The notes below the pieces were generated by a model. It was not told the origin of the DNA. It did not search any database and worked only from the letters and a program-made list of their open reading frames with translations. 8,168 nt of DNA from Gammaproteobacteria bacterium (lineage in GTDB: Bacteria; Pseudomonadota; Gammaproteobacteria; Arenicellales; JAOTYS01): assembly GCA_029861795.1 (NCBI GenBank), contig JAOTYS010000199.1, positions 1 to 8,168 of the forward strand, in the 5' to 3' direction. A program made the position numbers and the translations under genes. Below, in pieces: positions 1 to 7,087 of this stretch (position 1 is its first letter; the number at the start of each line of letters is the position of its first letter).

Positions 1-20
1 TGTAAAAGCTAGGATCTAGA

Positions 21-96
21 TGGCTCCCCGGGACGGACTCGAACCGCCGACAGGGTGGTTAACAGCCACCTGCTCTACCAACTGAGCTACCGGGGA
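21..96 (-). tRNA. tRNA-Asn (anticodon GTT), 3' CCA encoded
   Basis: Read on the minus strand this is a complete 76-nt cloverleaf. The acceptor stem TCCCCGG pairs with CCGGGGA, followed by discriminator G and an encoded CCA (21-23). The D-arm GCTCAGTTGGTAGAGC and the T-loop sequence GGTTCGAGTCC are canonical. The anticodon loop CTGTTAA closes a GTGGC-type stem, and its anticodon GTT (plus-strand 61-63) reads asparagine codons AAC/AAU. A promoter sits just upstream at 109-138. Confidence 0.97.
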
Positions 97-108
97 AGAG
101 GGAAGCCG

Positions 109-138
109 ATAGTACTTGCGCGATCGTAACGCGGTCAA
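109..138 (-). promoter_or_regulatory. sigma70-type promoter of tRNA-Asn
   Basis: On the minus strand a -35 box TTGACC (plus 133-138) is followed after 18 bp by a -10 box TACTAT (plus 109-114). The tRNA begins 12 nt after the -10 box, which places the transcription start a few bases ahead of the mature 5' end, as expected for a tRNA gene. The boxes lie in the gap between the pseudopilin stop codon and the tRNA, so the tRNA is probably transcribed independently of the pilin gene. Confidence 0.6.
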
Positions 139-164
139 GAATAGGGGGCTTCGCTCAGGTACAT

Positions 165-782
165 TTAAGAACAGCTCAATGGACTGCCATCCGAGCGTGT
201 GTCGGCGAATCGCAGTCGGCCCGAGCGATGCAGAATTAGCGCTTTTGCGTGGGCGACACCCCGGCTATCACAGAACGTAAACGTTCCAGTCTGGAAATTG
301 GATGTGCCAGTGGGCAGATACACGATCGCGCTTCTGGCACCAAATCCGGAATAGCGGATAGATACCGATTCGTTGCGTCCCTGATTGATGCCGATGATGT
401 TTGCTCTATCACCGATAACCCGATCGCGATCTCGATCCTCAAAAACGATCCAGCCCTGCTCCCAATCGTCCTGAGTTGTGCAGAAACTACCGTTACTGCT
501 TTTGCAAACGGTGACCGCTATTCCTCGTGTAATAGCGGTACTGCGAGCCAGGTAAAGATCATGATAGAGGTGATGGGCTACTGCGGTGATGCGATTCTTT
601 TGCAGTGAGCCAAGGAAAGATGGTGTAGCCAGGGAGAGCAACAGCCCGGCCACGCTGAGGGTAACGGCAAGCTCCAATGACGTGTAGCCACGTAGCCAGT
701 GAGTGATGGCAACGCTATATGCAATAGGGTCTGGATGGTTACGAACGGATGCGGAATACTGCTCCTTGTATAGACTGCTCAT
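165..782 (-). CDS. GspH/FimT-family type IV pseudopilin
   Basis: Minor pseudopilin, expected to be inserted in the inner membrane, cleaved and N-methylated by the prepilin peptidase PilD, and to act in type IV pilus or type II secretion assembly. The start was set at ATG 782 because AAGGAGG at 789-795 lies 6 nt upstream; the TTG at 788 and ATG at 785 are too close. The 205-aa product has an unusually long 32-residue leader, then the cleavage motif G32^YTSLE with Glu37 at mature position +5, and a hydrophobic helix at about 38-53. The family signature follows at 93-116: two cysteines (C93, C101), W107, G110-W111 and an acidic FEDRD stretch. The C-terminus carries C171 and C204 and a 'GRLRF' element, as in FimT-like proteins. 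YTSLE replaces the usual FTLIE, but the essential Gly and Glu are present. No other pilin gene lies in the window, so it looks like an orphan minor pilin. Family assignment is firm; the exact system is not. Confidence 0.88.
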   Translation of the reverse strand: MSSLYKEQYSASVRNHPDPIAYSVAITHWLRGYTSLELAVTLSVAGLLLSLATPSFLGSLQKNRITAVAHHLYHDLYLARSTAITRGIAVTVCKSSNGSFCTTQDDWEQGWIVFEDRDRDRVIGDRANIIGINQGRNESVSIRYSGFGARSAIVYLPTGTSNFQTGTFTFCDSRGVAHAKALILHRSGRLRFADTRSDGSPLSCS

Positions 783-788
783 CATCAA

Positions 789-795
789 CCTCCTT
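789..795 (-). promoter_or_regulatory. strong Shine-Dalgarno deciding the pseudopilin start
   Basis: AAGGAGG on the minus strand is followed by TTGATGATG. Of the three adjacent candidate starts only the innermost ATG (782) has normal spacing of 6 nt, so it is preferred over the TTG at 788. Confidence 0.7.
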
Positions 796-918
796 GTTGA
801 AGTTCCTTAATTGAGGCCATCATCCCAGATAGCCCGATGCAGTGGTCTTTACTCTAACGCGCGACTAACGCCCCTGACAAGAGGTCGTTTGCATCAGTGG
901 TCGCCGGTGTCCCGCGAG

Positions 919-2112
919 TTAGGACGTCCCAAGCAATCTCTGAATGCGGTCCAGTGCATCGTTTAAGGTGTCGAGATCGGTGGCGTAAGACAGGCGCAGA
1001 TGGCCCGACGCACCGAACGCTGAGCCGGGCACCAGGGCCACTCCTGCTTCGTTAAGAATGTGCTCTGCGAGCTCGACGTCATTGCTAACGCTGTTCATCG
1101 CTTCGATGGCACTGGTACAGTTCGGGAATGCGTAGAAGGTTCCTTCGGAAGGGATGCAACGCAAGCCCTTGATTTGCGACAGACGTTTTACGACTTGGTC
1201 GTGTCGTTGCTTAAACGCGGCGACCATGGGCTGCAGGCAGCTTTGATCACCCGTGAGCGCGGTTGCGGCCGCAACTTGGGCAATGGACGTGGGGTTAGAG
1301 GTGGACTGCGATTGGATCTTCTTCATGCCGGCAATGAGCTCGCTTGGTCCTGCGGCATACCCGATGCGCCAACCGGTCATGGCATACGACTTGGAGACGC
1401 CGTTGATAACGATGATTCGGTCCATCAGATCCGGGCAGGCATTGGCAATATTGGCGAACGGCTCACCTGACCACAGTATGTGTTCATAGATGTCATCGGT
1501 CGCAACGAGCACCTGGGGATGGCGCTGCAAGACCTCACCCAGCGCCGCAAGTTCGTCCTTGCTGTAAACGCGGCCTGTGGGGTTAGAGGGACTGTTGAGG
1601 ATGAGTAGGCGGGTTCGTTGGGTAATGGCACCTTCGAGCTGTTCCGGGCTAATCTTGAAACCCGCAGCCATATCCGCGGACACCACCACCGGCTTACCGT
1701 CCGCAAGCATCACCATGTCGGGATACGAGACCCAGTAAGGGGCAGGTATAATAACCTCGTCTCCACTATTAACTAATGCCTGCAACAGATTGAATATACT
1801 GTGTTTTGCCCCTACTGAAACCAAAATCTGATCATTCTTATACTGCAATCCATTATCACGTTCGAACTTCGTGATCACGGCTTGCTTGAGCTCGTCAGTA
1901 CCGTCGGCATTGGTGTATTTGGTAAAGCCCTCATCGATGGCGCGCTTGGCCGCTTGCTTGATGTGCTCTGGGGTGTCGAAATCCGGCTCTCCCGCACCGA
2001 GACCGATGACATCGTGGCCCGCTGCGCGGAGCTCTCGTGCACGCTGACTGACAGCGATGGTTGGAGAAGGCTTAATGGATTGCGCACGTTGCGACAGCAA
2101 AATTTCGCTCAC
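919..2112 (-). CDS. aspC: PLP-dependent aspartate-type aminotransferase (class I, subgroup Ib)
   Basis: Transfers the amino group between aspartate (or aromatic/prephenate-type substrates) and 2-oxoglutarate in the cytoplasm, using pyridoxal phosphate. The frame is open to ATG 2184, but family members begin near the 'LSQRAQSIKPSPT' segment. GTG 2112, with AGGG 9 nt upstream, gives 397 aa, the usual length. In that numbering, GLGAGEPDFDTP (about 37-48) binds substrate, W127 stacks on PLP, N177 lies in NPTG, D206 binds the pyridine nitrogen, and Y209 follows. K241 in SKSYAMTGWR is the Schiff-base lysine, R249 binds phosphate and R373 binds the substrate carboxylate. All key residues are present. 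The gene is divergent from uvrB. Subgroup Ib includes aspartate/prephenate and broader-specificity enzymes, so the exact substrate is uncertain. Positions 1741-1860 are 38% GC by my count, against 65% at 1501-1560. The symbol follows common usage for this family. Confidence 0.9.
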   Translation of the reverse strand: MSEILLSQRAQSIKPSPTIAVSQRARELRAAGHDVIGLGAGEPDFDTPEHIKQAAKRAIDEGFTKYTNADGTDELKQAVITKFERDNGLQYKNDQILVSVGAKHSIFNLLQALVNSGDEVIIPAPYWVSYPDMVMLADGKPVVVSADMAAGFKISPEQLEGAITQRTRLLILNSPSNPTGRVYSKDELAALGEVLQRHPQVLVATDDIYEHILWSGEPFANIANACPDLMDRIIVINGVSKSYAMTGWRIGYAAGPSELIAGMKKIQSQSTSNPTSIAQVAAATALTGDQSCLQPMVAAFKQRHDQVVKRLSQIKGLRCIPSEGTFYAFPNCTSAIEAMNSVSNDVELAEHILNEAGVALVPGSAFGASGHLRLSYATDLDTLNDALDRIQRLLGTS

Positions 2113-2182
2113 GTTGTTAGACCCTGGCGCGTGGTTTAATTGCAGGTAATATAACCGTTTTACTGTTATTGTTTCTGACTCC
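2113..2182. promoter_or_regulatory. divergent aminotransferase/uvrB promoter region
   Basis: This 70-bp A+T-rich gap separates the two divergent genes if the aminotransferase starts at GTG 2112. It contains TATATT on the minus strand (plus 2148-2153), a reasonable -10 for the aminotransferase, and overlapping TATAAC on the plus strand (2150-2155). Neither has a convincing -35. TACTGT at 2161-2166 matches one half of a LexA box, but the other half is missing. No Shine-Dalgarno precedes the uvrB ATG. Confidence 0.35.
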
Positions 2183-4219
2183 ATGCGTCACTTTCAACTG
2201 GCCAATGATTTAACACCGGCGGGCGACCAGCCCAGTGCCATCGATGCATTGTGCGAAGGCATAGGCCAGGGTGAGGCGTTCCAGACTCTGCTGGGTGTCA
2301 CGGGTTCCGGTAAGACCTTCACCATCGCCAACGTCATTCAGAAGGAGCAACGTCCGACGCTAATTCTGGCGCCGAATAAGACCTTGGCAGCTCAGCTTTA
2401 CGCAGAGATGCGGGATTTCTTTCCGCACAATTCAGTGGAGTACTTCGTCTCCTACTACGACTACTACCAGCCCGAGGCCTATGTGCCGAGTAGCGATACC
2501 TATATAGAGAAGGACGCCTCCATTAACGAGCACATCGACCAGATGCGCCTCTCGGCTACCAAGGCGTTGCTGGAACGCGAAGACGCCATCATCGTCGCAA
2601 CTGTTTCGGCAATCTATGGTCTCGGCGACCCGGAGTCCTACCACGGCATGATCCTGCATCTGCGCGAGGGTGGCATCATGGATCAGCGGGCGATACTGCG
2701 CCGACTGGCGGAGTTGCAGTACACCCGCAACAACCTCGAGTTGCACCGCGGCAGCTTTCGGGTGCGAGGAGACGTGGTGGACATCTATCCCGCGGAGTCA
2801 GAACGTTTGGCTATCCGTGTGGAATTGTTTGGTGATGAGATCGAAAAATTGTCGCACTTCGATCCGCTGACCGGGGAGATCGTGCAACACATTAAGCGTA
2901 TAACCGTGTACCCAAGATCACATTACGTCACCGAACACGCGACCCTGATCAATGCCATTGAACTAATTAAAGACGAGTTGCGCGAACGCCTTGTTGAGCT
3001 GCGGGCGGCTGAAAAGTTGGTAGAGGCGCAGCGGCTAGAGCAGCGCACGCTGTATGACATCGAGATGATGCAGGAGCTTGGTTACTGCAATGGTATCGAG
3101 AATTACTCGCGGTTTTTATCAGGGCGCGGACCTGGGGAGCCACCGCCGACATTGATCGATTATCTCCCGGAGAATGCGCTGCTTGTCATTGACGAGAGCC
3201 ATGTCACAGTGCCACAGCTCGGTGGCATGTATCGAGGCGATAGATCACGCAAAGAAACATTGGTGGCCTACGGCTTTAGGTTGCCCTCGGCGCTCGATAA
3301 TCGTCCTTTGCGTTTTGATGAGTTTGAAGCGTTAATGCCGCAAACCATCTTTGTGTCTGCAACCCCCGGACCCTATGAGGAGACGCGCTGCCCGGCGGTG
3401 ATCGACCAGGTGGTGAGGCCTACTGGTTTAGTCGATCCCGGAGTGGAGGTGCGCGAGGTGGCAACTCAAGTCGATGACCTGCTGTCTGAGATTCACAAAC
3501 GAGTGGAGGTTAATCAACGGGTATTGGTTACAACTCTGACCAAACGAATGGCTGAGGACTTGACCGACTATCTATATGATCACGGCGTGCGTGTGCGTTA
3601 TTTGCACTCTGACATCGACACGGTGGAGCGGGTAGAAATTATTCGTGACTTGCGCGCGGGCGAGTTTGATGTGCTGGTGGGGATCAACTTGTTGCGAGAA
3701 GGGTTAGACCTTCCCGAGGTGTCCTTGGTGGCCATTTTGGACGCTGATAAGGAAGGATTTCTGCGCTCCACACGTTCGTTAATTCAAACCATCGGTCGTG
3801 CCGCGCGCAACGTCAACGGCAAAGCTATTCTTTATGCAGGCCACGTTACCGAGTCGATGCGTAGGGCCATCGACGAGACGGACAGACGACGAAGTAAGCA
3901 AGTTACCCACAACGAACGCCACAACATCACTCCCAAGACTATCCAAAAATCGGTTAAAGACATTATCGATGGGATTTCGCAGGAAAAACCGCGAAGACGT
4001 GGCGCGGCACGTGATCGGCGCGAACTTCGCGCGGTGGCGGAGGAGGTCGCTACTTACTCCACCCAAGATCCACAAACTCTCGCACGCACTTTGAAGAAGT
4101 TGGAGAAGGAGATGTATGCGCACGCTCGCAATTTGGAGTTCGAGGAAGCTGCGCGCATCCGCGACAAAATCGAGTCACTAAAATCGGGGCACTTTGGCTT
4201 AGTGCAGAACGTCGGTTAG
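2183..4219 (+). CDS. uvrB: UvrABC excinuclease subunit B
   Basis: DNA-damage recognition and verification subunit of nucleotide excision repair. It is loaded by UvrA, clamps the lesion strand with a beta-hairpin, and recruits UvrC for incision. The 678-aa product is full length. Walker A GVTGSGKT is at 38-45, the Tyr-rich hairpin segment ([14 protein letters not shown]) at 87-100, and the Walker B/DEAD-like DESH at 337-340. The region around 345-380 ([14 protein letters not shown], then [10 protein letters not shown]) is typical of UvrB. Helicase motif [11 protein letters not shown] is at 535-543, and the C-terminal UVR domain that contacts UvrC at about 634-668. The ATG at 2183 matches the family N-terminus (FQL...PAGDQP). 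No Shine-Dalgarno is visible upstream, so initiation may be leaderless or depend on a short leader. It is divergent from the aminotransferase and 53 bp upstream of tRNA-Val. No obvious SOS box was found. Confidence 0.98.
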   Translation: MRHFQLANDLTPAGDQPSAIDALCEGIGQGEAFQTLLGVTGSGKTFTIANVIQKEQRPTLILAPNKTLAAQLYAEMRDFFPHNSVEYFVSYYDYYQPEAYVPSSDTYIEKDASINEHIDQMRLSATKALLEREDAIIVATVSAIYGLGDPESYHGMILHLREGGIMDQRAILRRLAELQYTRNNLELHRGSFRVRGDVVDIYPAESERLAIRVELFGDEIEKLSHFDPLTGEIVQHIKRITVYPRSHYVTEHATLINAIELIKDELRERLVELRAAEKLVEAQRLEQRTLYDIEMMQELGYCNGIENYSRFLSGRGPGEPPPTLIDYLPENALLVIDESHVTVPQLGGMYRGDRSRKETLVAYGFRLPSALDNRPLRFDEFEALMPQTIFVSATPGPYEETRCPAVIDQVVRPTGLVDPGVEVREVATQVDDLLSEIHKRVEVNQRVLVTTLTKRMAEDLTDYLYDHGVRVRYLHSDIDTVERVEIIRDLRAGEFDVLVGINLLREGLDLPEVSLVAILDADKEGFLRSTRSLIQTIGRAARNVNGKAILYAGHVTESMRRAIDETDRRRSKQVTHNERHNITPKTIQKSVKDIIDGISQEKPRRRGAARDRRELRAVAEEVATYSTQDPQTLARTLKKLEKEMYAHARNLEFEEAARIRDKIESLKSGHFGLVQNVG

Positions 4220-4232
4220 CCATAAAGACAAA

Positions 4233-4260
4233 TTGAAGCGGTTTGCCGTTGTGTGGTAAT
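4233..4260 (+). promoter_or_regulatory. promoter of tRNA-Val
   Basis: A -35-like TTGAAG (4233-4238) and a -10-like GGTAAT (4255-4260) are separated by 16 bp, and the mature tRNA starts 12 nt downstream. Each box matches consensus at 4 of 6 positions. The position right after the uvrB stop and ahead of the tRNA supports an independent promoter. Confidence 0.45.
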
Positions 4261-4272
4261 TTGTCCAGCACT

Positions 4273-4347
4273 AGGCGCGTAGCTCAGTGGTAGAGCACTA
4301 CCTTGACATGGTAGTGGTCGGTGGTTCGATCCCACTCGCGCCTACCA
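4273..4347 (+). tRNA. tRNA-Val (anticodon GAC), 3' CCA encoded
   Basis: Complete 75-nt tRNA. The acceptor stem AGGCGCG pairs with CGCGCCT, followed by discriminator A and an encoded CCA. The D-arm is GCTCAGTGGTAGAGC. The anticodon stem CTACC/GGTAG encloses the loop TTGACAT with anticodon GAC at 4305-4307. The T-arm GGTGG-TTCGATC-CCACT closes with one G-U pair. The overall form fits gammaproteobacterial tRNA-Val(GAC). Content downstream changes to truncated and accessory genes, so its 3' end is a plausible integration site, although no duplicated tRNA end is seen inside the window. Confidence 0.97.
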
Positions 4348-4383
4348 TTAAATCAAGCACTTGCGCTTCAGGCGCTTCATCAG

Positions 4384-4542
4384 CTAACACGCAACTACAC
4401 GCAAATCCGGATAGATCGGCTTGATCAACTGCCGATTTGTCTTACGTTGTAACTCCGCAAAGTACTCGTCAATCGCCTGCACAGCCTTGCTCAGGTAATC
4501 CGGCGCGAAGAACAATATTTGGGGCGCTAAAATATTTCCGAC
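4384..4542 (-). other. short open frame of unknown origin, possible gene remnant
   Basis: A minus-strand frame of 52 codons is open from just after a TGA (plus 4543-4545) to a TAG at 4384-4386. Residues in the second half (DYLSKAVQAIDEYFAELQRK, then a basic stretch ending RVVAC) have a protein-like amphipathic character. There is no ATG; TTG at about codon 10 is the only likely start. It overlaps the beginning of the sulfotransferase remnant on the other strand. I do not recognise a family. It could be the C-terminal end of a gene cut at the rearrangement near 4500, or chance. Confidence 0.2.
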
Positions 4543-5014
4543 TCATGACCACGCCTTAGGCCTCACTGCAATGTATCCCAACGCAAAGTTTCTATACATC
4601 ATCCGCAATGGCTGCGATGTGGTCCAATCTCATCGAAAGTTCCCCAACTTTCAACACATGGATTTTCAACAGGCCTGCAAACGGTGGGCGGATGGCGTCT
4701 ATAAATACGAGTACATCACCGAACTGGGAAATGGGCTGGAAGTTCGGCAAGAAGACCTACGGGATGATCCCGAGACCTTTTTTAAGGATGTCCTGGCATT
4801 TCTGGAGTTCGAACATGATGATGCGCCGTGCGAGTTTGCTCAGAGCACATTAATCCACCCCCTCGATCAACCCACTCATAGTGATATCAACGTCAAACAA
4901 GTACTTGCGGACAGGCCGCCGTCCCACCGGGATTGGTCTGAACAAGAGAAGGACACCTTCGGCGATATCTGTGGTGAGGCGATGATTAAGCAAGGCTACG
5001 AACTGCCGTTTTAG
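4499..5014 (+). pseudogene. N-terminally truncated PAPS-dependent sulfotransferase remnant
   Basis: Sulfotransferases of this type move sulfate from PAPS to carbohydrate, lipid or peptide acceptors. The frame contains the middle and C-terminal parts of the fold. A WGAKIFPTH-like segment (4520-4546) comes first, then YPNAKFLYIIRNG with the PAPS 3'-phosphate motif R-N-G-x-x-V-x-S (R and S ligands present), then an acidic C-terminal half ending ELPF. A start at ATG 4571 would give 147 aa and cut into the conserved core. The homology continues upstream in the same frame for up to 24 codons to a TAA at 4496-4498. The N-terminal P-loop that binds the PAPS 5'-phosphate (a GxxRSGTT-type motif) is nowhere in the window, and family members are usually about twice this length. 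I therefore call a 5'-deleted pseudogene, with the break near 4500. The remaining frame has no internal stops, so the loss may be recent. No convincing ribosome binding site precedes ATG 4571. Confidence 0.65.
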
Positions 5015-5112
5015 ACACTGCACCTGGCAGCAAGCGACGACATGTGATGTGCTCACAGGTCTAAGGATGCAAGGCCAAAACGTATCGAATCGAAAAGCGT
5101 GTTGAGTCCTTA

Positions 5113-5385
5113 GTGCAGGATGCCGAGGCGAAACCTCATCGGCGCGACGATATCCTGTGTAAAATAGAACAGAATCACGTCCGTGTTAAGCATATCCTCG
5201 CTGAGCTTGAAGCAACTCAACCTGAGATGGATCGCCTTATCGAGATTCTTGGAGATAATTTTGTGCTTGAGGAGATATCAAAGCGACCGGTGACATTTAG
5301 CGTTTCAGTTGGCAACTGTACTGCCCGATTGATAGGTTTCTATCAGATAACGTATGCTTTGTACTTCCTATACTCCCCGCACTGA
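5113..5385 (+). CDS. hypothetical 90-aa protein with coiled-coil-like segment
   Basis: Not recognised. The frame begins at GTG 5113 and is open upstream to a TAA about 50 nt earlier, without an ATG, and no good Shine-Dalgarno is visible. Residues 1-60 are highly charged, with a heptad-like pattern (KIEQNHVRVKHILAELEATQ), and look protein-like. The last 20 residues turn abruptly aromatic and hydrophobic (FYQITYALYFLY), which resembles read-through into non-coding sequence. It may be a real small gene, or a gene fragment whose 3' end was lost. It lies between a sulfotransferase remnant and an unrelated metabolic gene. Confidence 0.3.
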   Translation: MQDAEAKPHRRDDILCKIEQNHVRVKHILAELEATQPEMDRLIEILGDNFVLEEISKRPVTFSVSVGNCTARLIGFYQITYALYFLYSPH

Positions 5386-5548
5386 CGTCATAGTCGAAAT
5401 AATCCACCGCTTGTGCCGCCCACGTGAATGGAGTCGATTGCCCAAGGATACGTTACTCCCTGGTTGGTTACACGATGCCCCCCAGACGACGTCACCACTT
5501 TCAACATGTCAACCTCGTGCGCTAACCTGACTGGACTTCGGATCTAGG

Positions 5549-5553
5549 TGAGG
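5549..5553 (+). promoter_or_regulatory. Shine-Dalgarno of the M24 hydrolase gene
   Basis: TGAGG, within AGGTGAGG, lies 7 nt before ATG 5561. An earlier ATG at 5556 is out of frame and too close, so the start at 5561 is supported. Confidence 0.6.
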
Positions 5554-5560
5554 ACATGCC

Positions 5561-6835
5561 ATGACCCACGGAGCATTCACGAGAGTAGCCGAAATCGAGA
5601 CGTCTTTGAGCAGAACGTCAACCCGGTACTATCCACTGCCGTTCGAGCGGAAGGAGTATCAGGACCGTCTGACTCGTTGCCGTGAAGAAATGACTAAGCA
5701 CGGAATCGACCTTTTGTATGTGACGGCGCCGGAAGGTCAATGTTATCTGCATGGCTACGAGGTCACCTGGTACCAGGCCGCGTCGACCCGGCACTGGATT
5801 CCTGCCACCGCTACCGCGGTACACGTCGATCACGACCGTTTGATCTTTATCGGTGGAGAAGACGCCGTGCCTTCGGCCGCTGAAGACCGCCGTGCGATCG
5901 GCTCATCAACCTTTGGCGCGGATGACGAGGTCTTTATGACGGTAGCCAAGTTGCTTGAGGATGAGGGCTGGCTTGGGACCGGGACAGTGGTGGGTCTGGA
6001 GCACTGGAGCTACCTGCCGCCGCGGGCGGTCAGCGATCGGCTGGAGGCTGCCTTCGCATCACGAGGCGCGCAGGTGATCGACGGCAGCGACGTGATGCGA
6101 AGAATTCGTCAGACCAAATCGTCGGCCGAGATCGCCGCCTTGGAGCATGCGGCCAGAATCGGTGATATCGGTCTCGCGGCGGTAGCCGAGAATTTCCGAC
6201 CGGGTATGACTCACGCTGAAGTTTATGCGGAGGCAATGTATGCGATGGCGCAGGTTGGCGGCGAGGTACCCGGAATTGCCCAGGCGGTGCAACCGGGATG
6301 GCCGCAAAGCACCCACTTGCTGCCGTCGCGCCGCCAGATCAGTGAAGGAGAACCTTTTGCCGTCGATGTGGCCGGCGTTTACAAGCGTTATCACGCCAAC
6401 ATAGACCGGACCCTGATCTGGGGCGAGCCGAGCGCCGAGCTGGCGAGAATGAACGAGGCTGCCAAACAGGCACTGGAGGTGCTGGGTGAAACGGCCAAAG
6501 CCGGTACCCCGCTCACCGTGGTCAACCAGGCGCTCAGAGCTCATTACATCGAAACTGACGTCTGGCAGTTCCACGATTATTGCGGCGGATATGAGCTCGG
6601 TATCGCCTTTCCCCCCGACTGGGTGGGTGAATTCGAGTGGTCGGTGGCTGACGAAAACCCGAGAGGCCAAATTGAGGCGAATCTGGTCACCAACTACGAG
6701 AATACGTTCCGCAACGAGGACCCGGTTTATCCCTTTGCTCAGATCGCATTCAGCCGCGATACGCTGGTCTACTCCAACACCGGTGCACGGCGACTGTCGG
6801 CGATCCCGGTGGAACTTATCGTGCTCGGTGAATGA
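5561..6835 (+). CDS. M24-family creatinase/ectoine-hydrolase-like protein (Xaa-Pro peptidase fold)
   Basis: Cytoplasmic hydrolase of the M24 fold, 424 aa, a normal length. A creatinase-type N-terminal domain spans about 36-180 and the M24 domain about 188-415. The start is backed by a good Shine-Dalgarno. Classical M24 peptidases use five metal ligands (Asp, Asp, His, Glu, Glu). By motif alignment, D269 (in FAVDVAG) and E380 (in NYENTF) are kept. The second Asp is N280 (HANIDRT), the His position falls at Y344 (GGYELG), and the last Glu is R399 (FSRDTLV). H252, matching the conserved catalytic His, is present. Loss of metal ligands with retention of that His is the pattern of creatinase and of ectoine hydrolase DoeA. 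The segment GYELGIAFPPDW strongly recalls the DoeA group. Hydrolysis of a small amidino, N-acyl or amide substrate is therefore more likely than peptide cleavage. The substrate is unknown. It is convergent with the racemase-fold gene downstream. Confidence 0.85.
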   Translation: MTHGAFTRVAEIETSLSRTSTRYYPLPFERKEYQDRLTRCREEMTKHGIDLLYVTAPEGQCYLHGYEVTWYQAASTRHWIPATATAVHVDHDRLIFIGGEDAVPSAAEDRRAIGSSTFGADDEVFMTVAKLLEDEGWLGTGTVVGLEHWSYLPPRAVSDRLEAAFASRGAQVIDGSDVMRRIRQTKSSAEIAALEHAARIGDIGLAAVAENFRPGMTHAEVYAEAMYAMAQVGGEVPGIAQAVQPGWPQSTHLLPSRRQISEGEPFAVDVAGVYKRYHANIDRTLIWGEPSAELARMNEAAKQALEVLGETAKAGTPLTVVNQALRAHYIETDVWQFHDYCGGYELGIAFPPDWVGEFEWSVADENPRGQIEANLVTNYENTFRNEDPVYPFAQIAFSRDTLVYSNTGARRLSAIPVELIVLGE

Positions 6836-6846
6836 TGGAAGCGGCT

Positions 6847-6864
6847 GTGTCGTTTTCACGACGC
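6847..6864 (+). terminator. weak hairpin after the M24 gene
   Basis: Seven-bp stem GTGTCGT/ACGACGC (one T-G pair) with loop TTTC, 11 nt after the TGA. It is followed by a pyrimidine-rich tract (TCCTATCATTCTTCTTTC) rather than a clean T run. It could serve as a weak intrinsic terminator. Confidence 0.3.
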
Positions 6865-6972
6865 TCCTATCATTCTTCTTTCAGTGACAGGTTCTTCTGC
6901 GAAGGCGCGGGTGGTTAGCAAATTGGTAGCAGACGGGTCGAACCGGCCAATAATCCTTTCACCCCGGACAAA

Positions 6973-7022
6973 GTGCTAACTATGTCTCCGGAATGAGGTG
7001 TAAACCATGTAACCGGAATGCA
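6973..7022. repeat. two 25-bp degenerate tandem repeats, resembling an insertion-sequence end
   Basis: Two adjacent units begin at 6973 and 6998 and match at 18 of 25 positions by hand alignment. The shared core is an ATGT motif followed by CCGGAATG. A further CCGGA sits 24 bp upstream at 6964, suggesting a decayed third unit. Tandem ATGT...CCGG motifs of this size are known to me from the termini of IS481/IS21-type elements, where transposase binds. No transposase gene is present, so this would be a solo end. It lies in the 279-bp gene-free stretch 6836-7114, which otherwise contains only a weak terminator-like hairpin, a tRNA-like fragment and a second hairpin. Confidence 0.4.
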
Positions 7023-7067
7023 CCGTTGTGACGTGGTGGCCAGGATAGACCCGATGTCTCTGACGAG

Positions 7068-7087
7068 CAGCGCTACGTGCCGCGCTG
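7068..7087. other. inverted repeat between convergent genes
   Basis: CAGCGC and GCGCTG form a 6-bp stem around an 8-nt loop, 27 bp beyond the stop codon of the minus-strand gene. No T tract follows on either strand, so a terminator role is only possible, not shown. Confidence 0.2.

Noticed and set aside
2161..2182. Possible LexA (SOS) box ahead of uvrB.
   Set aside because: TACTGT matches one half-site, but the downstream half is CTGA rather than ACAG, so the palindrome is not formed.
4351..4380. GCGC-TTCAG-GCGC hairpin after tRNA-Val as a terminator.
   Set aside because: The stem is only 4 bp and self-complementary, and no T tract follows.
5320..5450. Minus-strand frame containing a YFDYDVSAGSIG stretch reminiscent of SMP-30/gluconolactonase proteins.
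   Set aside because: The similarity covers fewer than 20 residues, the frame has a stop shortly upstream and no start, and the flanking residues do not fit the family.
5388..5507. Minus-strand 39-codon ORF starting at ATG 5507.
   Set aside because: Too short, with no ribosome binding site and no recognisable motif; it sits upstream of the M24 gene on the opposite strand.
6059..6859. Long minus-strand open frame of 266 codons antisense to the M24 gene.
   Set aside because: It lies almost entirely opposite a clear M24 coding frame with a good ribosome binding site; its own translation has no recognisable domain and it is a GC-driven shadow.
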